A DNA stretch of 64,000 bases from Cryptomeria japonica. Lineage: Eukaryota; Streptophyta; Pinopsida; Cupressales; Cupressaceae. A program made the position numbers and the translations under genes. The stretch covers positions 65,420,546 to 65,484,545 of the forward strand of contig NC_081408.1 of NCBI RefSeq assembly GCF_030272615.1, given 5' to 3'. Positions 34,501 through 45,105 of the stretch are shown one piece after another. Each line of letters starts with the position of its first letter. The first letter of the stretch is position 1. The notes beneath the pieces are model-generated. The model worked only from the letters and a program-made list of their open reading frames with translations, was not told the DNA's origin and did no database searches.

Positions 34501-35510
34501 GCAATTACGCCACAATTTTCGCATTTAATCGCGAAGACGTAATTTTCAAACCTGTCAAAACACCTTTCTGGAGCTCGCCATCTGACAGGCGTGTACTTTG
34601 ATATACAAGGATGATATCTACCAAACGGTTTCTCAAGACGAGTCCCGAGCGAAGAGATAATAATTTCCGAAAATGCCCAACTGGCTTTGTCGACACTGCG
34701 GACCTGATGAAGTCAATGTTCTGGCAACACATGATGCCTTTCTTAAAAATACCAAACGAACTCTGTAGGCCCTCAAATTTGGAACATAGGTACCTTTAAG
34801 TACATATTAAATCTTTGAATTCTCAGTTCGATCATCCAACTGACAGGATGCAAACGGCGCGCTCACCAAAATGGCTACATTAACTGATCTAACACTGGAA
34901 GTGCAGATAACTGAATTTGATGGCAAAATGAATCCTTTTGAAAACCGATCAAACGGATTGATAGAGCCTTGAAATTTGAAACGTAGCTCACCATTTATAC
35001 CAACATTAGCTCGGAACAAACATTCTGACATGACGCTCACCAGAACATTTTTACACTTGTGCAAACATCACAAACTACAAAAGGATTTGGCTATGAAAAC
35101 GGAGCAAACGGATTCGTCAAGACTTGAAATTTTGCAGGGTAACTCACTTTTATGCATACAATTGAATCCATTTTGAATTTCTCCATGATGATCAACAGGG
35201 AAAAAGATATAAACACTCAAAGTAGGCTACTCAATAAAATATGCATTTGTGCCTAACATGCACTTCCAGCTCACCCCTCAAACTGGGTACCTCATAAACT
35301 TATCCAAATTGAATTCTGAAAGTTGCACATCACTGAATAGGCCAAATGAAAGGTGTGGGACATGAATCCCAAGCCTTACCCTTTGAAAATCAACTGGCTC
35401 CATTTTACCCCCTTGCTAACTAGGCTGTTCAAACTAACTTCATTTAGGTATGCAGAGCAAAAATTTGAAATGGGCCTATAAAATTGACTCAATTTTAATC
35501 AGTCCCAACA
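31589..35510 (-). mobile_element. 5' LTR of element C
   Basis: Same 3922-bp sequence as 25223-29144 with about 1.4 percent differences. One CACGTG box of the left copy (27295) reads CATGTG here. The promoter copy is at 33276-33323 on the reverse strand. Confidence 0.93.
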
Positions 35511-35515
35511 CAGCT
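35511..35515. repeat. Target-site duplication CAGCT, right of element C
   Basis: Second copy of CAGCT. Because it starts with CAG it recreates a potential 3' splice acceptor directly before the rest of PMD exon 3. Confidence 0.9.
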
Positions 35516-35914
35516 AATGTGCAGGAGTGGCGTTCCCTGATTCAGTAGGTAGTGACAGACATTTCCATGATGGCACAGATCCCCAGTTCCTCACAAATTG
35601 CTTACAGGCCTCAGGGGAACGCGGGTCAGCATGAGGACTTGTTTTCCCCATTCCGAGTACAGGTAGACATATGGAGGGAGAGAGAGAGAGTCCCATCAGA
35701 GGACCTTCAGCGGGCGCGGTGAGATCTAGCAGCTGCTCAGGCCGAGGCTTCCTCCTATCGCGCGATGCTTATGGATAGGGATCGTAGGAGTTTCTCTCAG
35801 AGTCACTCGTAGTCTATATCGCGCTACACACCTATGGGTCCACCTGCACGGCCAAATAAGGAGGGAGCATCTAGTCATCACTCTCCAGCCACTAGCCCTA
35901 GGGATAGGAGATGA
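35514..35914 (+). pseudogene. PMD gene exon 3
   Basis: In the phase predicted from exon 2 the frame reads NVQEWRSLIQ, a stop, VVTDISMMAQIPSSSQIAY, a coiled-coil-like LAAAQAEASSYRAMLMDRDR segment and an Arg/Ser/Pro-rich tail, ending at TGA (35912-35914). Internal stops occur at three positions, where Gln or Arg codons are likely ancestors. Confidence 0.6.
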
Positions 35915-36509
35915 TTTTATGATGTAGGATAGGTCACATTTTGGATGTACAGTGACCTATATTTGTATACGATCCACACATATATATATATACATGCTTC
36001 TCTTTTGTCTCAAATGTGTTATCTTTAATGCTTAAAACAATGTATATTTTGTTTTGATTAAATCTAATACATTTGGTAGATGTACATGTATGTTCAGGAT
36101 TTAATTTCCATATGATTGATTTCTCAATGCTCCATGATTAAATTGATACATGTGTGACTTAATTAAAATATTCAATCAAGTACTACATTGATGACAGGGA
36201 AGAAATATGCATTAAGTCTAAGAATCATATAACTAATGTGATTTAATTTTGAACTTAAACACAACATGATACGATTCTACTTAATGCATAAGACATTGTA
36301 TAATATGCTAGCATAATGGAAATGTAAATCTTTTATAATTTACATAAATGAATTCAAGACAAACTATAAAGTAAAGAAACATGCTTGTCAAGAACGAAGC
36401 AATATAGATTAAACACCATAACATTTAATTCTATTTTGCTCTAATTAGGAGATACTAACATATTACCCAATGTTGAAGAACTGAAAAGAAGATAAATAGG
36501 AATGAAGAA
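35915..36509. other. AT-rich convergent spacer of gypsy D
   Basis: No coding potential. It separates the 3' end of pol (reverse strand, 36510) from the 3' end of the antisense PMD gene (forward strand), so transcripts converge here. A short (TA)n stretch lies at about 35980-35992. Confidence 0.6.
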
Positions 36510-37906
36510 TTAAGCATAATATCTACGCAAGTGCATAGCATTTATAGGTTCTTTAAGAGGCATACCGTCTACATCCGCTATCTTGTAAGCACCTGATCCA
36601 TAATCTTCAATAATGATATATGGTCCAAGCCAATTAGGACTAAATTTTCCCTTTTCTGCAGGTAAGGCATTCACATTGTGTTGATTCTCATAGAGGACTA
36701 AGTCACCTACTGAGAAGGAACATTGAATAACCTTATCATTATAGCTTCGTTGTAGAGTTTTGTGATATGCTTGAATATGCTCAAGAGCGTTTATACGCTG
36801 TTCATCAAGCATCTCAAGTTGTTGAAGTAGTTGTTCTCTATAAGATTCATCATCTACTATACCTTTGAGAGAAACCCTAAGTGATGGAATCTCTAACTCT
36901 AAAGGCATAATAGCGTCAGCACCATAAACAAGATTATAAGGAGTAGTTCCTGTAGCAATTCGTACACTCGTTCGGTAGGCCCAAAGAGCATAGATTAGTT
37001 GATTACTCCAATCCTTACCATGCTTATTCACGGTTTTGCGAAGAATTTGTTCAATTATCTTATTGGATGATTCAGCTTGACCATTTGACTAAGGATAGTA
37101 TGGTGTAGAAAATCGATGTTTGATATGATACTTCTCGAGGAATTTCTTCATGTCCTTGTTCTTAAATGATGTCCCATTATCTGAGATTATAGTGGAAGGT
37201 ATCCCAAATCGAGAAATGATGTTTTCTAAAAGAAATTGACAAATCACTTTAGTAGTAGTAGAGCGAAGGGGAATAGCTTCTACCCACTTCGTAAAGTAAT
37301 CTGTTGCGATTATAATGAAGGTGTGTCCTTGAGATGAAGGAGGAGAGATTTTACCAATGAGATCCAAACCCCATGCAGAGAAAGGCCAAGAAGCTACTTG
37401 AGAACAAAGTTCTTGGGCAGGAGCATGAATCAGATTATTGTGTTGTTGACATTGATGACATTTCTTAACAAATGAAAAATAATCCTTTTGCATAGTTTGC
37501 CAATAGTATCCCATACAAAGTAATCTTTGAACCAAGGATTTGCCTCCGAAATGCCCCCATAGGCACCTGAATGTGCCTCTTCAAGAGCAACGGGGATTTC
37601 CAATTTGTTAAGACAGCGAAGGAGAAGACCGTCATAACCCCTTCGGTAAAGGACATTAGAAAGAATGATATATCTAGTAGACAACTTGCGGATTCTAGCC
37701 CTAGTGTTCCTATTGGCGGAATTAGGAAAGGTACCATCGATCAAATATCTTAGGATATGCGAATACCATTTGTCTGAATCTACAAAGTCACAACATGTTA
37801 CCAAGCTAGAATCGTCTACAATAGCTAGAGAAATAAGGTTGTGAATAACAAATTTAAGATCAACCACAGGGTCCTCTAAAGATACAAGAGAAGCCACACA
37901 TGCCAT
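36510..37906 (-). pseudogene. Gypsy D integrase
   Basis: Frames 37906-37430, 37535-37089 and 37031-36510 together give the integrase. The zinc-binding end is KKCHQCQQHNN. The catalytic residues are Asp in WGLDLIGKI, Asp in TIISDNGTSF and Glu in NGQAESSNK, after a stop (TAA) that replaces Gln next to TPYYP. The C-terminal part includes WAYRTSVRIATGTTPYNLVY, LPLELEIPSLRVSL-like sequence and the ending NAMHLRRYYA. One frameshift lies near 37535 and a stop near 37088. It is the end of the D polyprotein. Confidence 0.88.
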
Positions 37907-38662
37907 TGCGTTCGCATGTCGATTATCTTTTCAAGGAACCGGTTCCATGGTATAAGAATTGAATTTTTGTAATAAAGAGATAGCAAGATCTTTATATTGT
38001 GATAATTTGTCTTGTTTTGCTTGATACAGTCCTGTTACTTGTCTTATAATCAATTGAGAATCTCCATAAATACGTATGTGTTTTATGTTCAGAGCTAAGG
38101 CTGCTTTTATTCCCGCTATAAGAGCCTCATACTCAGCAATGTTATTGGTACACAGGAAATTTAGATGATAGGATAAGGGAATAGATTTCCTTGTAGGAGA
38201 AATCAGAACAACACCTGCCCCTGATCCTGTATGACACTTAGAACCATCAAAGTATAATTCCCAAGTTTCATCTTGCTCTATAGAAAGAATGAAGTCATTG
38301 GGGAAAGACTCAGAATTAGGGAAGGAGAAAGGTGAAGGGGCCTCAACTAAGTGATCGGTCAATCCTTGCCCTTTAATTGCTCTTTGTGAAACAAATTTAA
38401 GGTCAAATTCAGTTAACATCATAACCCACTTAGCTAGGTGTCCTGATAAATCAATTTTAGAGAAAAGATGCTTCAAAGGATCAAACTTTACCATGACGTG
38501 GACTTCTGAATTTAAAAGATAATGTCTCAATTTCTGAGTCGCAAACACCAAGGCCAAGCATTGTCTTTCTATCGCAGAATATCGGGTCTCGTAATCAAGT
38601 AAGGTACGACTTATGTAATAAACCGAACATTCCTTACCATCTTTATCATGTTGTGCCAACAA
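37880..38662 (-). pseudogene. Gypsy D native RNase H plus second (archaeal-type) RNase H
   Basis: The native RNase H comes first: ALLAQHDKDGKECSVYYISR, RYSAIERQCLALVFATQKLR and HLAKWVMMLTEFDLKF. The second RNase H follows with Asp in LYFDGSKCHTG, Glu in NNIAEYEALIAG and Asp in IRIYGDSQLIIRQ. The fourth acidic position is Asn: beyond the stop at 37931 the reading is NRHANAMACVAS where HADA would be expected. This tandem order (RT, RNase H, second RNase H, integrase) is the common Tat arrangement. Confidence 0.88.
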
Positions 38663-38688
38663 TGCTGCGAGAGAATGAGAAGAAGCAG

Positions 38689-39228
38689 CTATATACCGAA
38701 GAAAGGGTTTAGAGGGTTCGGCAGGTTGAAGATAGGAGGACTAGCCAAATACACTTTTAAATCTTCAAATGCTTGCTGACAATCTTCGTTCCATTGAAAA
38801 GTGATATCCTTTTTAAGAAGTTGAGTAAAAGGAAAGGTACAATCCGCAAGTTGAGATACAAACCTACGAATAGCTTGAATCTTTCCTTGTAAGCTTTTAA
38901 GTTGAGACACATTTCTAGGAGGTGGCATGTTGACAATAGCATCTATTTTCTTAGTGTCCACCTCGATCCCATGATGCGAAACTATGAATCCTAATAGTTT
39001 TCCACTATCCACACCAAAAACACATTTTCGGGGATTCAAGCGCATGTGATATTTATGAACTCTTTCAAAGATTTGACGAAGGATTTTAATGTGATCTATG
39101 CGAAGAATGGATTTGGCTAAAATATCATCAACATAATCCTCTAAAATCTTATGCATATAATCATGGAAGATAAGGGTCATCGCTCGTTGATAAGTTGCAC
39201 CAGCATTTTTAAGTCCAAAAGGCATCAT
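38689..39228 (-). pseudogene. Gypsy D reverse transcriptase, C-terminal half
   Basis: Contains MMPFGLKNAGATYQRAM, the catalytic box EDYVDDILAKS with both Asp residues, RLNPRKCVFGV, GKLLGFIVSHHGIEVD and a QAIRRFVSQLAD segment. A stop (TAA, replacing the Tyr of F-x-G-Y-N-Q) separates it from the N-terminal half, and a one-base shift near 38710 separates it from RNase H. Confidence 0.9.
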
Positions 39229-39303
39229 TATCCAACAAAACGTACCCCAAGGAGTGGTAAAAGCGGTTTTGAATTGATCTTGAGGGTTAATGAAAAATTG
39301 ATT

Positions 39304-41223
39304 TTATCCTAAAAAACCATCCATGAAGGATAACAAGGCATGTCTTGCCGTAGAATCAACTATCATGTCAATGTTTGGAAGAGGTAAATCATTTTTTAAC
39401 GAAGCCTTATTTAAATCTCGAAAATCGGTACACATTCTTATTTTATTATCTGGTTTAGCCACAGCGACAATATTTGAATTCCACGGGGAATAATCAATAG
39501 GGTGAATAAATCCAGCCTCCAATAATTTTTCAATCTCAGCCTTAACAAGCAGAGCCACCTTAGGATTCATTTTTCGAATCTTTTGTTTCATGGGCTTAGC
39601 ATCAGGAACTAAGACAATATTATGAGTGACAATCTTAGGATTTATACCAGGCATGTCAGAATATGTCCAAGCAAAGATCTCGGGGAATTCATGCAATAAA
39701 TCTTCATATTGTTTTTGTTCCTCTTCATCCAAACATTTTCCAATTTTAATAACTTTTTCCTCCTTGCAAGGATCCATCTTAACATCAATGGTGTCACTTA
39801 TAAGAAGATTACTTTGTTGAGGAGTATCCTTTAACTGAGGGAATTCTTTCACAATCTCATCATTAGCAATCTCTTTTCCAAAATAGGCTTTAGTGTTCAA
39901 ACAATAAGGGAGTCCCCTATTGTGATGATAACGAGGAAGAGTATCATATGCTCCTAAAAACTCAGCTAAAGCATCATCGGTAGGAAAGATATCCAAAGCA
40001 TAGTCACATGAAGGATCCCCATCAATATAATCAGGATGTTGCATTGATAGAGATGTAGAAATAGCATTAACACTAATACATGGTCTTTTAGAAGCTTTAG
40101 TGCACTTGCAGGGATTATAGCCAAGTCCAAAGGCATAATTGTGAAAATTATTCTCTAGAGGAACCCTTATCCCTTGTTCATGAGTGCCACAACCATTTCC
40201 ATGATACCCATGCTTAGAAAAAATGCGAAAACCACGACCATAACGATCAGCCATTTCAGAAAGAGAAGGCGGTTTTTCATAAGACAAAGAATCAAACTCT
40301 TCAGAATTAGAGGTGTGAGGAGAAGAAGTTTGAGAAGCGGCCACAAAATTATTACTCATAGGTTCAGGTAAGATTAACTGATTTTTAGCTTCTTCCTTCT
40401 TTTCAACCTTAAGTTCTCTAGAAGGAACCTTATATTCACCTACAAAGGTGGGATTGAAATCAAGAGATCCCCAATCATCTTCTGCGAGAACCTTCTCAGG
40501 ATCAAAATCTTTCTTATGTGTAGATTCAAGTTGAGAAGAATCTTCTTTAGGAGCTCTAGACTCATCCAAAGAATTTTGATCATCAGAGAGCGAGGATTCA
40601 TCGATAGGTATCTTGTTTAAAGAGTCTTCACTAGACGAGGATGGCTTAGAAGAACCCCCTTTGGAAGTAGATGTTTGTAGACAAGCTTGGAAATTAGTAT
40701 CACCTATCAAGGTATATGTCTTATTGTTATAGATAAATTTAACTTGTCTATGCAATGTAGAGGGTACAGCTTGCATACTGTGAATCCAAGGCCTCCCTAA
40801 TAACAAGTTGTATGTTAAATTTCCCGACATAACATGGATAGGAGTAGGCAAAGTAACAGGTCCCACTATGAGAGGTAAGGTAATAATACCTAATGAAGTC
40901 TTAGCCACATTGTCAAAGCCTTGAATGGGACGAGAGTGAGGCTCAATGAGAGACGTATCCACATTCATTTTATGCAATAGATTAATGCTACACACATTAA
41001 GGCCAGAGCCATTATCTACTAGTGTTCGTCTTATAGCAGTGTCTTTCATGATAACCACAATCATCAAGGGATCATATTGTTGTTGAATTTCACTAGTAGG
41101 CATCTCATCTTGGGTAAACACAATTTGAGCTTTAGGATTCATCACAGAGTTAACTAAAGATGCTATATTACTAGATGTATTCAGTGGAGAAACATTCAAA
41201 TATTTCAAGGCATCTTGTAACAT
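39304..41223 (-). pseudogene. Gypsy D protease, G-patch-like motif and RT N-terminal half
   Basis: A 639-codon open frame. Protease: RRTLVDNGSGLNVCSINLL with the catalytic Asp at residue 70, and the LLGRPWIHSMQAVPSTLH segment that follows in Tat elements. A Ser/Asp/Glu-rich spacer follows. Around residue 345 is a G-patch-like motif KHGYHGNGCGTHEQGIRVPL. From about residue 490 the RT begins: EFPEIFAWTYSDMPG, KIRKMNPKVALLVKAEIEKL, WNSNIVAVAKPDNKIRMCTD and FRDLNKASLKNDLPLPNID, ending at MDGFLG and a stop. Confidence 0.88.
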
Positions 41224-42054
41224 TCCGTGATGAGCGGAAGAAGTTTAAATCAAATCCCAAAGGGATATCTTAGCAGGGGTAGCTTTAAGTTTTTCTATGA
41301 GATCATATTCCTTACCCATAACTTGTGAAATATGGGGAGCTTGTGGAAGAATTGGTTGAGGATTAGGAAGAGAAAATGGAATAACAGGAGGAGGATTAGG
41401 CTGCCTATTATTTCTAGTGTGATAAATATGGGCAACCGCATGATAACTCTCTCTAGTTAATTGCTTGGCATAACTATAAGGACTTATAGGTTTTCTTCCT
41501 TGCACAGTGATAATTGGTTTATTCGGAGTACGAAAGGAATCATGATCATACCCTCCTTGGACAGTAAGGAGAGGTGATTTAGGAACTTGAAAGGTGGGAG
41601 AAGGATAAGCACCTTGGACTTCAAAGAGAGCCTTATTATGTTCATTCAGGTTTATCATGTTAACCAATTTAGAAGTCTTGTTCTTGTTTAAAGATTTTGA
41701 TAAAGCCACAAAGTCATCCAGAGCGTCATCCAACAAAGCAAGATCATATCAATTAAAAGGTCTATCTTTTGATTCAAAAGGAGACATCTCCTCATAAAGG
41801 GGATTATTGAACACAACCATGTTACTAGATTCAGTGGAAGAGTTGATAGGAATGTACCCTTGAGAGGAACCATTCAACTTATCTTTCTCATCACATCTAA
41901 ATGGCATAGTAACAAGGTTTATGAGTTTTTGGTAAAATGAAGGTTTGGCATCTTTAGGGTTAAAAAATTCATCTAAAACTTCATCTAATTCATCTTGGCT
42001 ATACTCATAATAATCAGCAAAAGCATGAACATTTTGCAAATAAAAATCTGACAT
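41224..42054 (-). pseudogene. Gypsy D N-terminal polyprotein region without recognisable Gag core
   Basis: The first frame starts MSDFYLQNVHAFADYYEYSQ (42054) and carries an acidic DELDEVLDEFFNP stretch. After a stop at 41749 a second frame (41736-41245) contains repeated TVQG motifs (PLLTVQGGYD, PIITVQGRKP), a Pro/Asn-rich linker and KEYDLIEKLKATPAKISLWD, which in Tat elements directly precedes protease. I find no retrotransposon Gag core and no zinc knuckle, and only 171 bp separate this start from the primer-binding site. So the gag domain is missing or very diverged. Confidence 0.65.
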
Positions 42055-42204
42055 TTTGAAATAAAGGTTGCATAAAATTTAAACACACGATGCAAAGAAA
42101 CACACTCTCTCTTTTTTTTTTTCTTTTTAATGAAAATGAAATGAAAACACACCAAATCTAGATCGAGATCTAACAAATGCAATGTAAGAGGAAGCAATGA
42201 TAGG

Positions 42205-42222
42205 TTCACGTCTGGTTCACCA
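42205..42222 (-). other. Primer-binding site of gypsy D
   Basis: The reverse strand reads TGGTGAACCAGACGTGAA three bases inside the right LTR. Position and the leading TGG fit a tRNA 3' end; I do not recognise which tRNA. Confidence 0.65.
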
Positions 42223-42225
42223 AAA

Positions 42226-43883
42226 TGTGTAGGGCAAAAAGCGAGACTAGGTTAACATGCCCTAATCCTACCTTTTGACACACATTACGGAATACGAAAG
42301 AGCCTAGAGGTATCACACAATTGGCTACTTCTTCTTGTGAAAGAGAGAGCCATGGGCTACCTATTAGGATTTCTATTCCTTCATTGAAATTGAAAGATAA
42401 AATGATGCAAGTTCAAGTCCTAATCCAAAAATACATGTACAAAAGAATAACAAGATTGCAGAATTGAGAGTAAACAATGAACAGCTGTAAATACAAGGAT
42501 GAAATAAGAATGTAGATGCATACTCGGAGTCAAAATCAGATTGAAAATGTTCGGGATGGGGGCACGGGCGCCACTGTCCTGATACAGTGCCGGAAACTGC
42601 TCCTGAAACTGCTATCTTGCACTTTGGAAACTATCAAAAATGTTGTCTGTCAGAAGGACCAGGGTGCCCAGCACCTCTGTCCCAGGGACCAGGGCACCCA
42701 GCACCCCTTTCTAGGTAGGACTAGGGTGCCCCATTCCCCTATCCAGGTCTTTTGCTCTGCAATTTGGTGTGGAGTGCTGTCTCGACCTGCTTTTCTCGGA
42801 TCTATCACCTGTGGCGTCGTCCGAGTCCCGAAACCTGCACTTATATCTGAAAAGGGTATGGGCGGATATATAGGGTTTTGCCTTAGTCAAACCCCCACTT
42901 CAGTGATTTCCACCTCCATGAATAGCCAAGTTGTATTGTAAAATGTATTGTGTGTGTAGACCTAGTGTGTGTGCAAGGTCCTAAAATGCAAGCAAGCAAA
43001 CTAGAGCAACCTAGAAAGTAAACCCTAATTGCTTGTAAATGATGATGTCAATGCTCTAAATCAAGATGCAAAGTGATCTAAAACATGAATAAAGGATATA
43101 TTGAAGCTTATGCAAAGACATGAAAACAACAGGAAATCATACCCAACCCCCAAGGGAGGGGTACAAGCCAATCTTCAGTCGGTAATCTCCTATTGTTCTT
43201 CAATGTCTTCCAAGCCCTAAATGGATGAATGAAATTGATAAATGCTTGATAGAGGGATGTTGAATGTTGTTGAAGTCTTCAAAGATCTGCTCTTTTGCTG
43301 CATATGAGGTTCTTGAAACAAAAATCCGATCCTTTCAAATGAAGAAAGAGAGCTCTTATGTAGGAAACCCTAGATCATAATTTCATCTTTTGGCTGACCT
43401 AGACATTGAATTTCCTGCCAATTTCTTGGGGTTAAGCTTTATTTTATGATTGGATTGTGCTCCTAAAATTTTGAGAAAAATGTCCAGGACCATGTGCACT
43501 CTGGGCACCATGGTCCCGACAACTTTTCACCAAATTTTTAGGGCCGTCGGATATGATGATTTTAGAGACAATCCTGAAGTTACAGGTGATTTTTGGATGT
43601 TTTGACCCCCAAAATCAAGCCCCCAAGTTCAAAATAGGACTTAATTAGGGTTTTTGATTGAGTGATGTATTGGAGGAATAAAATGAAAAGGGCACGCTTT
43701 AACGAAAAGGGCCCAACTTTATGATGCAGAGGATGATGAAATAGGACCTTAGACCTAATTAATTTGATTAATTAAGTGCTAAAGGAGAAATGCAATGCAA
43801 AATGTAAAATGCACCAAGGCGGGTGCTAAACTAGGTGTGAAATTTTACCACCCTAGCCAGTGCGTACAATTTATGACACTACA
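42226..43883 (-). mobile_element. 5' LTR of gypsy D
   Basis: 1658 bp, TGTGTAGGGCAAAAAG to TTATGACACTACA. A TATA box on the reverse strand (ACCCTATATATCC, about 42865-42877) marks the promoter for the genomic RNA. Pairs with 20844-22501. Confidence 0.92.
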
Positions 43884-43888
43884 AGTAG
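43884..43888. repeat. Target-site duplication AGTAG, right of gypsy D
   Basis: Matches 20839-20843. Confidence 0.85.
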
Positions 43889-44450
43889 TGCAAAACTCAG
43901 TCATTATGATGAAGGTTTAGGAGCCTTAAGGAGATTATCCATCATCCAAAAGCCTTGGTTTTGAATAGTCTCAAACTTGATCAACATCCCTATGATCAAC
44001 TGAGATATTATATCCAAGAATAAGTTAATGAGGAAAATAATGCATGAGTCAAAATGCAGAGTATGGACAAATGTGGAGTTTCACTCAACAATGTTGGTCA
44101 GGAATAGATTTTGTAGCTAAAGTGAAAAATAAGTGCTGAAAATAGAGAGGATCCAATAATTTTTTTACAATGGACAGATTGTAAAAGGCATGAGTACACA
44201 ATAGAGTCATCAATGCAATGTAAGAACAATATAGTAGTCTAAAAGCACACTAAAGCTATAATACTCTATTTGTGTAAGCATGATCAAACTTAAAACATAA
44301 GGACAAGAGAAAGGCCCTAGATGGCCATTGAAGTCACCAAATTATTACAAGGACACTCATCATGAATAGTTACAGTGTAGTCATAAAGAATTGATAAATA
44401 CAACCAACCATGAAAATGTGAAGGCAAGAGTGCCTCAAGAAGAACATACT
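43889..44450. other. Noncoding stretch right of gypsy D
   Basis: About 560 bp without an ORF of note or recognisable repeat. It was joined to 20843 before D inserted. Confidence 0.5.
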
Positions 44451-45105
44451 TTGGTCCTCACAACTAGAACAACAACTAGGTTACAAAAACTTACTTCAAA
44501 GATTGGACATCCTTACTGAAAAACTAACTCTCCTGTAGAAAAGACTCATTTTACTTTATCGACTAGGGACGTAAACTTGAAATAGGCCAACACTGTATGT
44601 GAACTAAGTTCAAATTGCGACCATTCTATCCTATTGCTGGAAAAGGAAATTATCTATAATAAATGTGCAAAAACATGATGAACTAATACTTTATCAGAAC
44701 TCATAATTGAAAATAACTTAAGCAACTGCTAATGAATAACAATGTTCTAGCTAGCGAATAGGAGCTACTCTGCCCACTATGGCTGCATGAACAATTGAAT
44801 GCCAAAACAAAAACTATAACAAGATGGAAATTAACTGAATAACATAAAGGGACTACTCACCAAGTGGGCCCCCTTGAGTGAGTATATCCAGAACTCTAGA
44901 TAACAAATGATAATCTCAAGATAACATTGTCTTCTTTATTTCAAATTGACTACAAAATACAAAAGTCTAAAAGCTAGATACTACAAATTATATGATCACT
45001 TTGTCCCATTGAGAGGAGAGAGAGAACTTTTATTTATATGGAAACTTTATAGTAGATTCGTAACTGATCAACCCATGTCCCAAAGGAATAGGCAAACAAG
45101 GTTTA
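44451..45105. repeat. Long direct repeat of unit E, left copy (putative LTR)
   Basis: Begins TTGGTCCTCACAACTAGAAC and matches 48310-48992 over about 650 bp with indels, roughly 85-90 percent identical by eye. The visible homology ends at ACAAGG because the right copy is interrupted there by gypsy G2, so this copy may extend further right. Confidence 0.6.

Larger units (their letters stand above)
25223..35510 (-). mobile_element. Element C: LARD-like LTR retrotransposon with one long unknown ORF
   Basis: Two 3922-bp LTRs of identical length in direct orientation, perfect 5-bp target duplications (CAGCT), a primer-binding site next to the right LTR and only 2444 bp of internal DNA. No protease, RT, RNase H or integrase is present, so it must depend on enzymes of another element. 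The internal region contains a 536-codon uninterrupted reverse-strand ORF (29380-30990). By eye there are about 50-60 differences between the LTRs (about 1.4 percent) and no indel, so it is younger than D, in agreement with nesting. The primer site and LTR terminus resemble gypsy-1, a possible relative or helper. Confidence 0.92.
23078..35914 (+). pseudogene. Spliced antisense gene in gypsy D encoding a plant mobile domain (PMD) protein
   Basis: Forward-strand gene, antisense to gypsy D, with three exons deduced from splice sites and frame: 23078-23158 (81 nt, starts ATGCCTTCACG), 23488-25138 (1651 nt) and 35514-35914, the last lying beyond nested element C. Phase is consistent across both introns, giving about 710 codons. 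Exon 2 encodes the PMD (Pfam PF10536 type): AGHILCSLQDQILRLTHAER, LMERWDSDTCTFHLPVGELT, VTLEDVYRILHLPI, AWGQSMLAHLYHDLEEYVFG and WVFEHFTC. A HIIVP stretch with FGLEQCVP and a very acidic tail (24790-24930) follow. Exon 3 ends in an Arg/Ser-rich tail with SPATSPRDRR. About a dozen in-frame stops, mostly in place of Arg, Gln or Trp codons, make it a pseudogene now. PMD proteins of the MAIN/MAIL1 group act in gene silencing and development, and related domains occur in transposons; a function for this copy is not known. Confidence 0.75.
20844..43883 (-). mobile_element. Gypsy D, complete Tat-lineage element with nested element C and antisense gene
   Basis: Two 1658-bp LTRs in direct orientation with matching 5-bp target duplications bound the element. 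On the reverse strand the order is 5' LTR, primer-binding site, short N-terminal region, protease with G-patch-like motif, RT, RNase H, second RNase H, integrase, an AT-rich spacer, an antisense PMD gene, polypurine tract and 3' LTR. Element C (25223-35510) is inserted in the antisense gene. Without C it is about 12.7 kb. The gag core is not recognisable. Confidence 0.92.
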
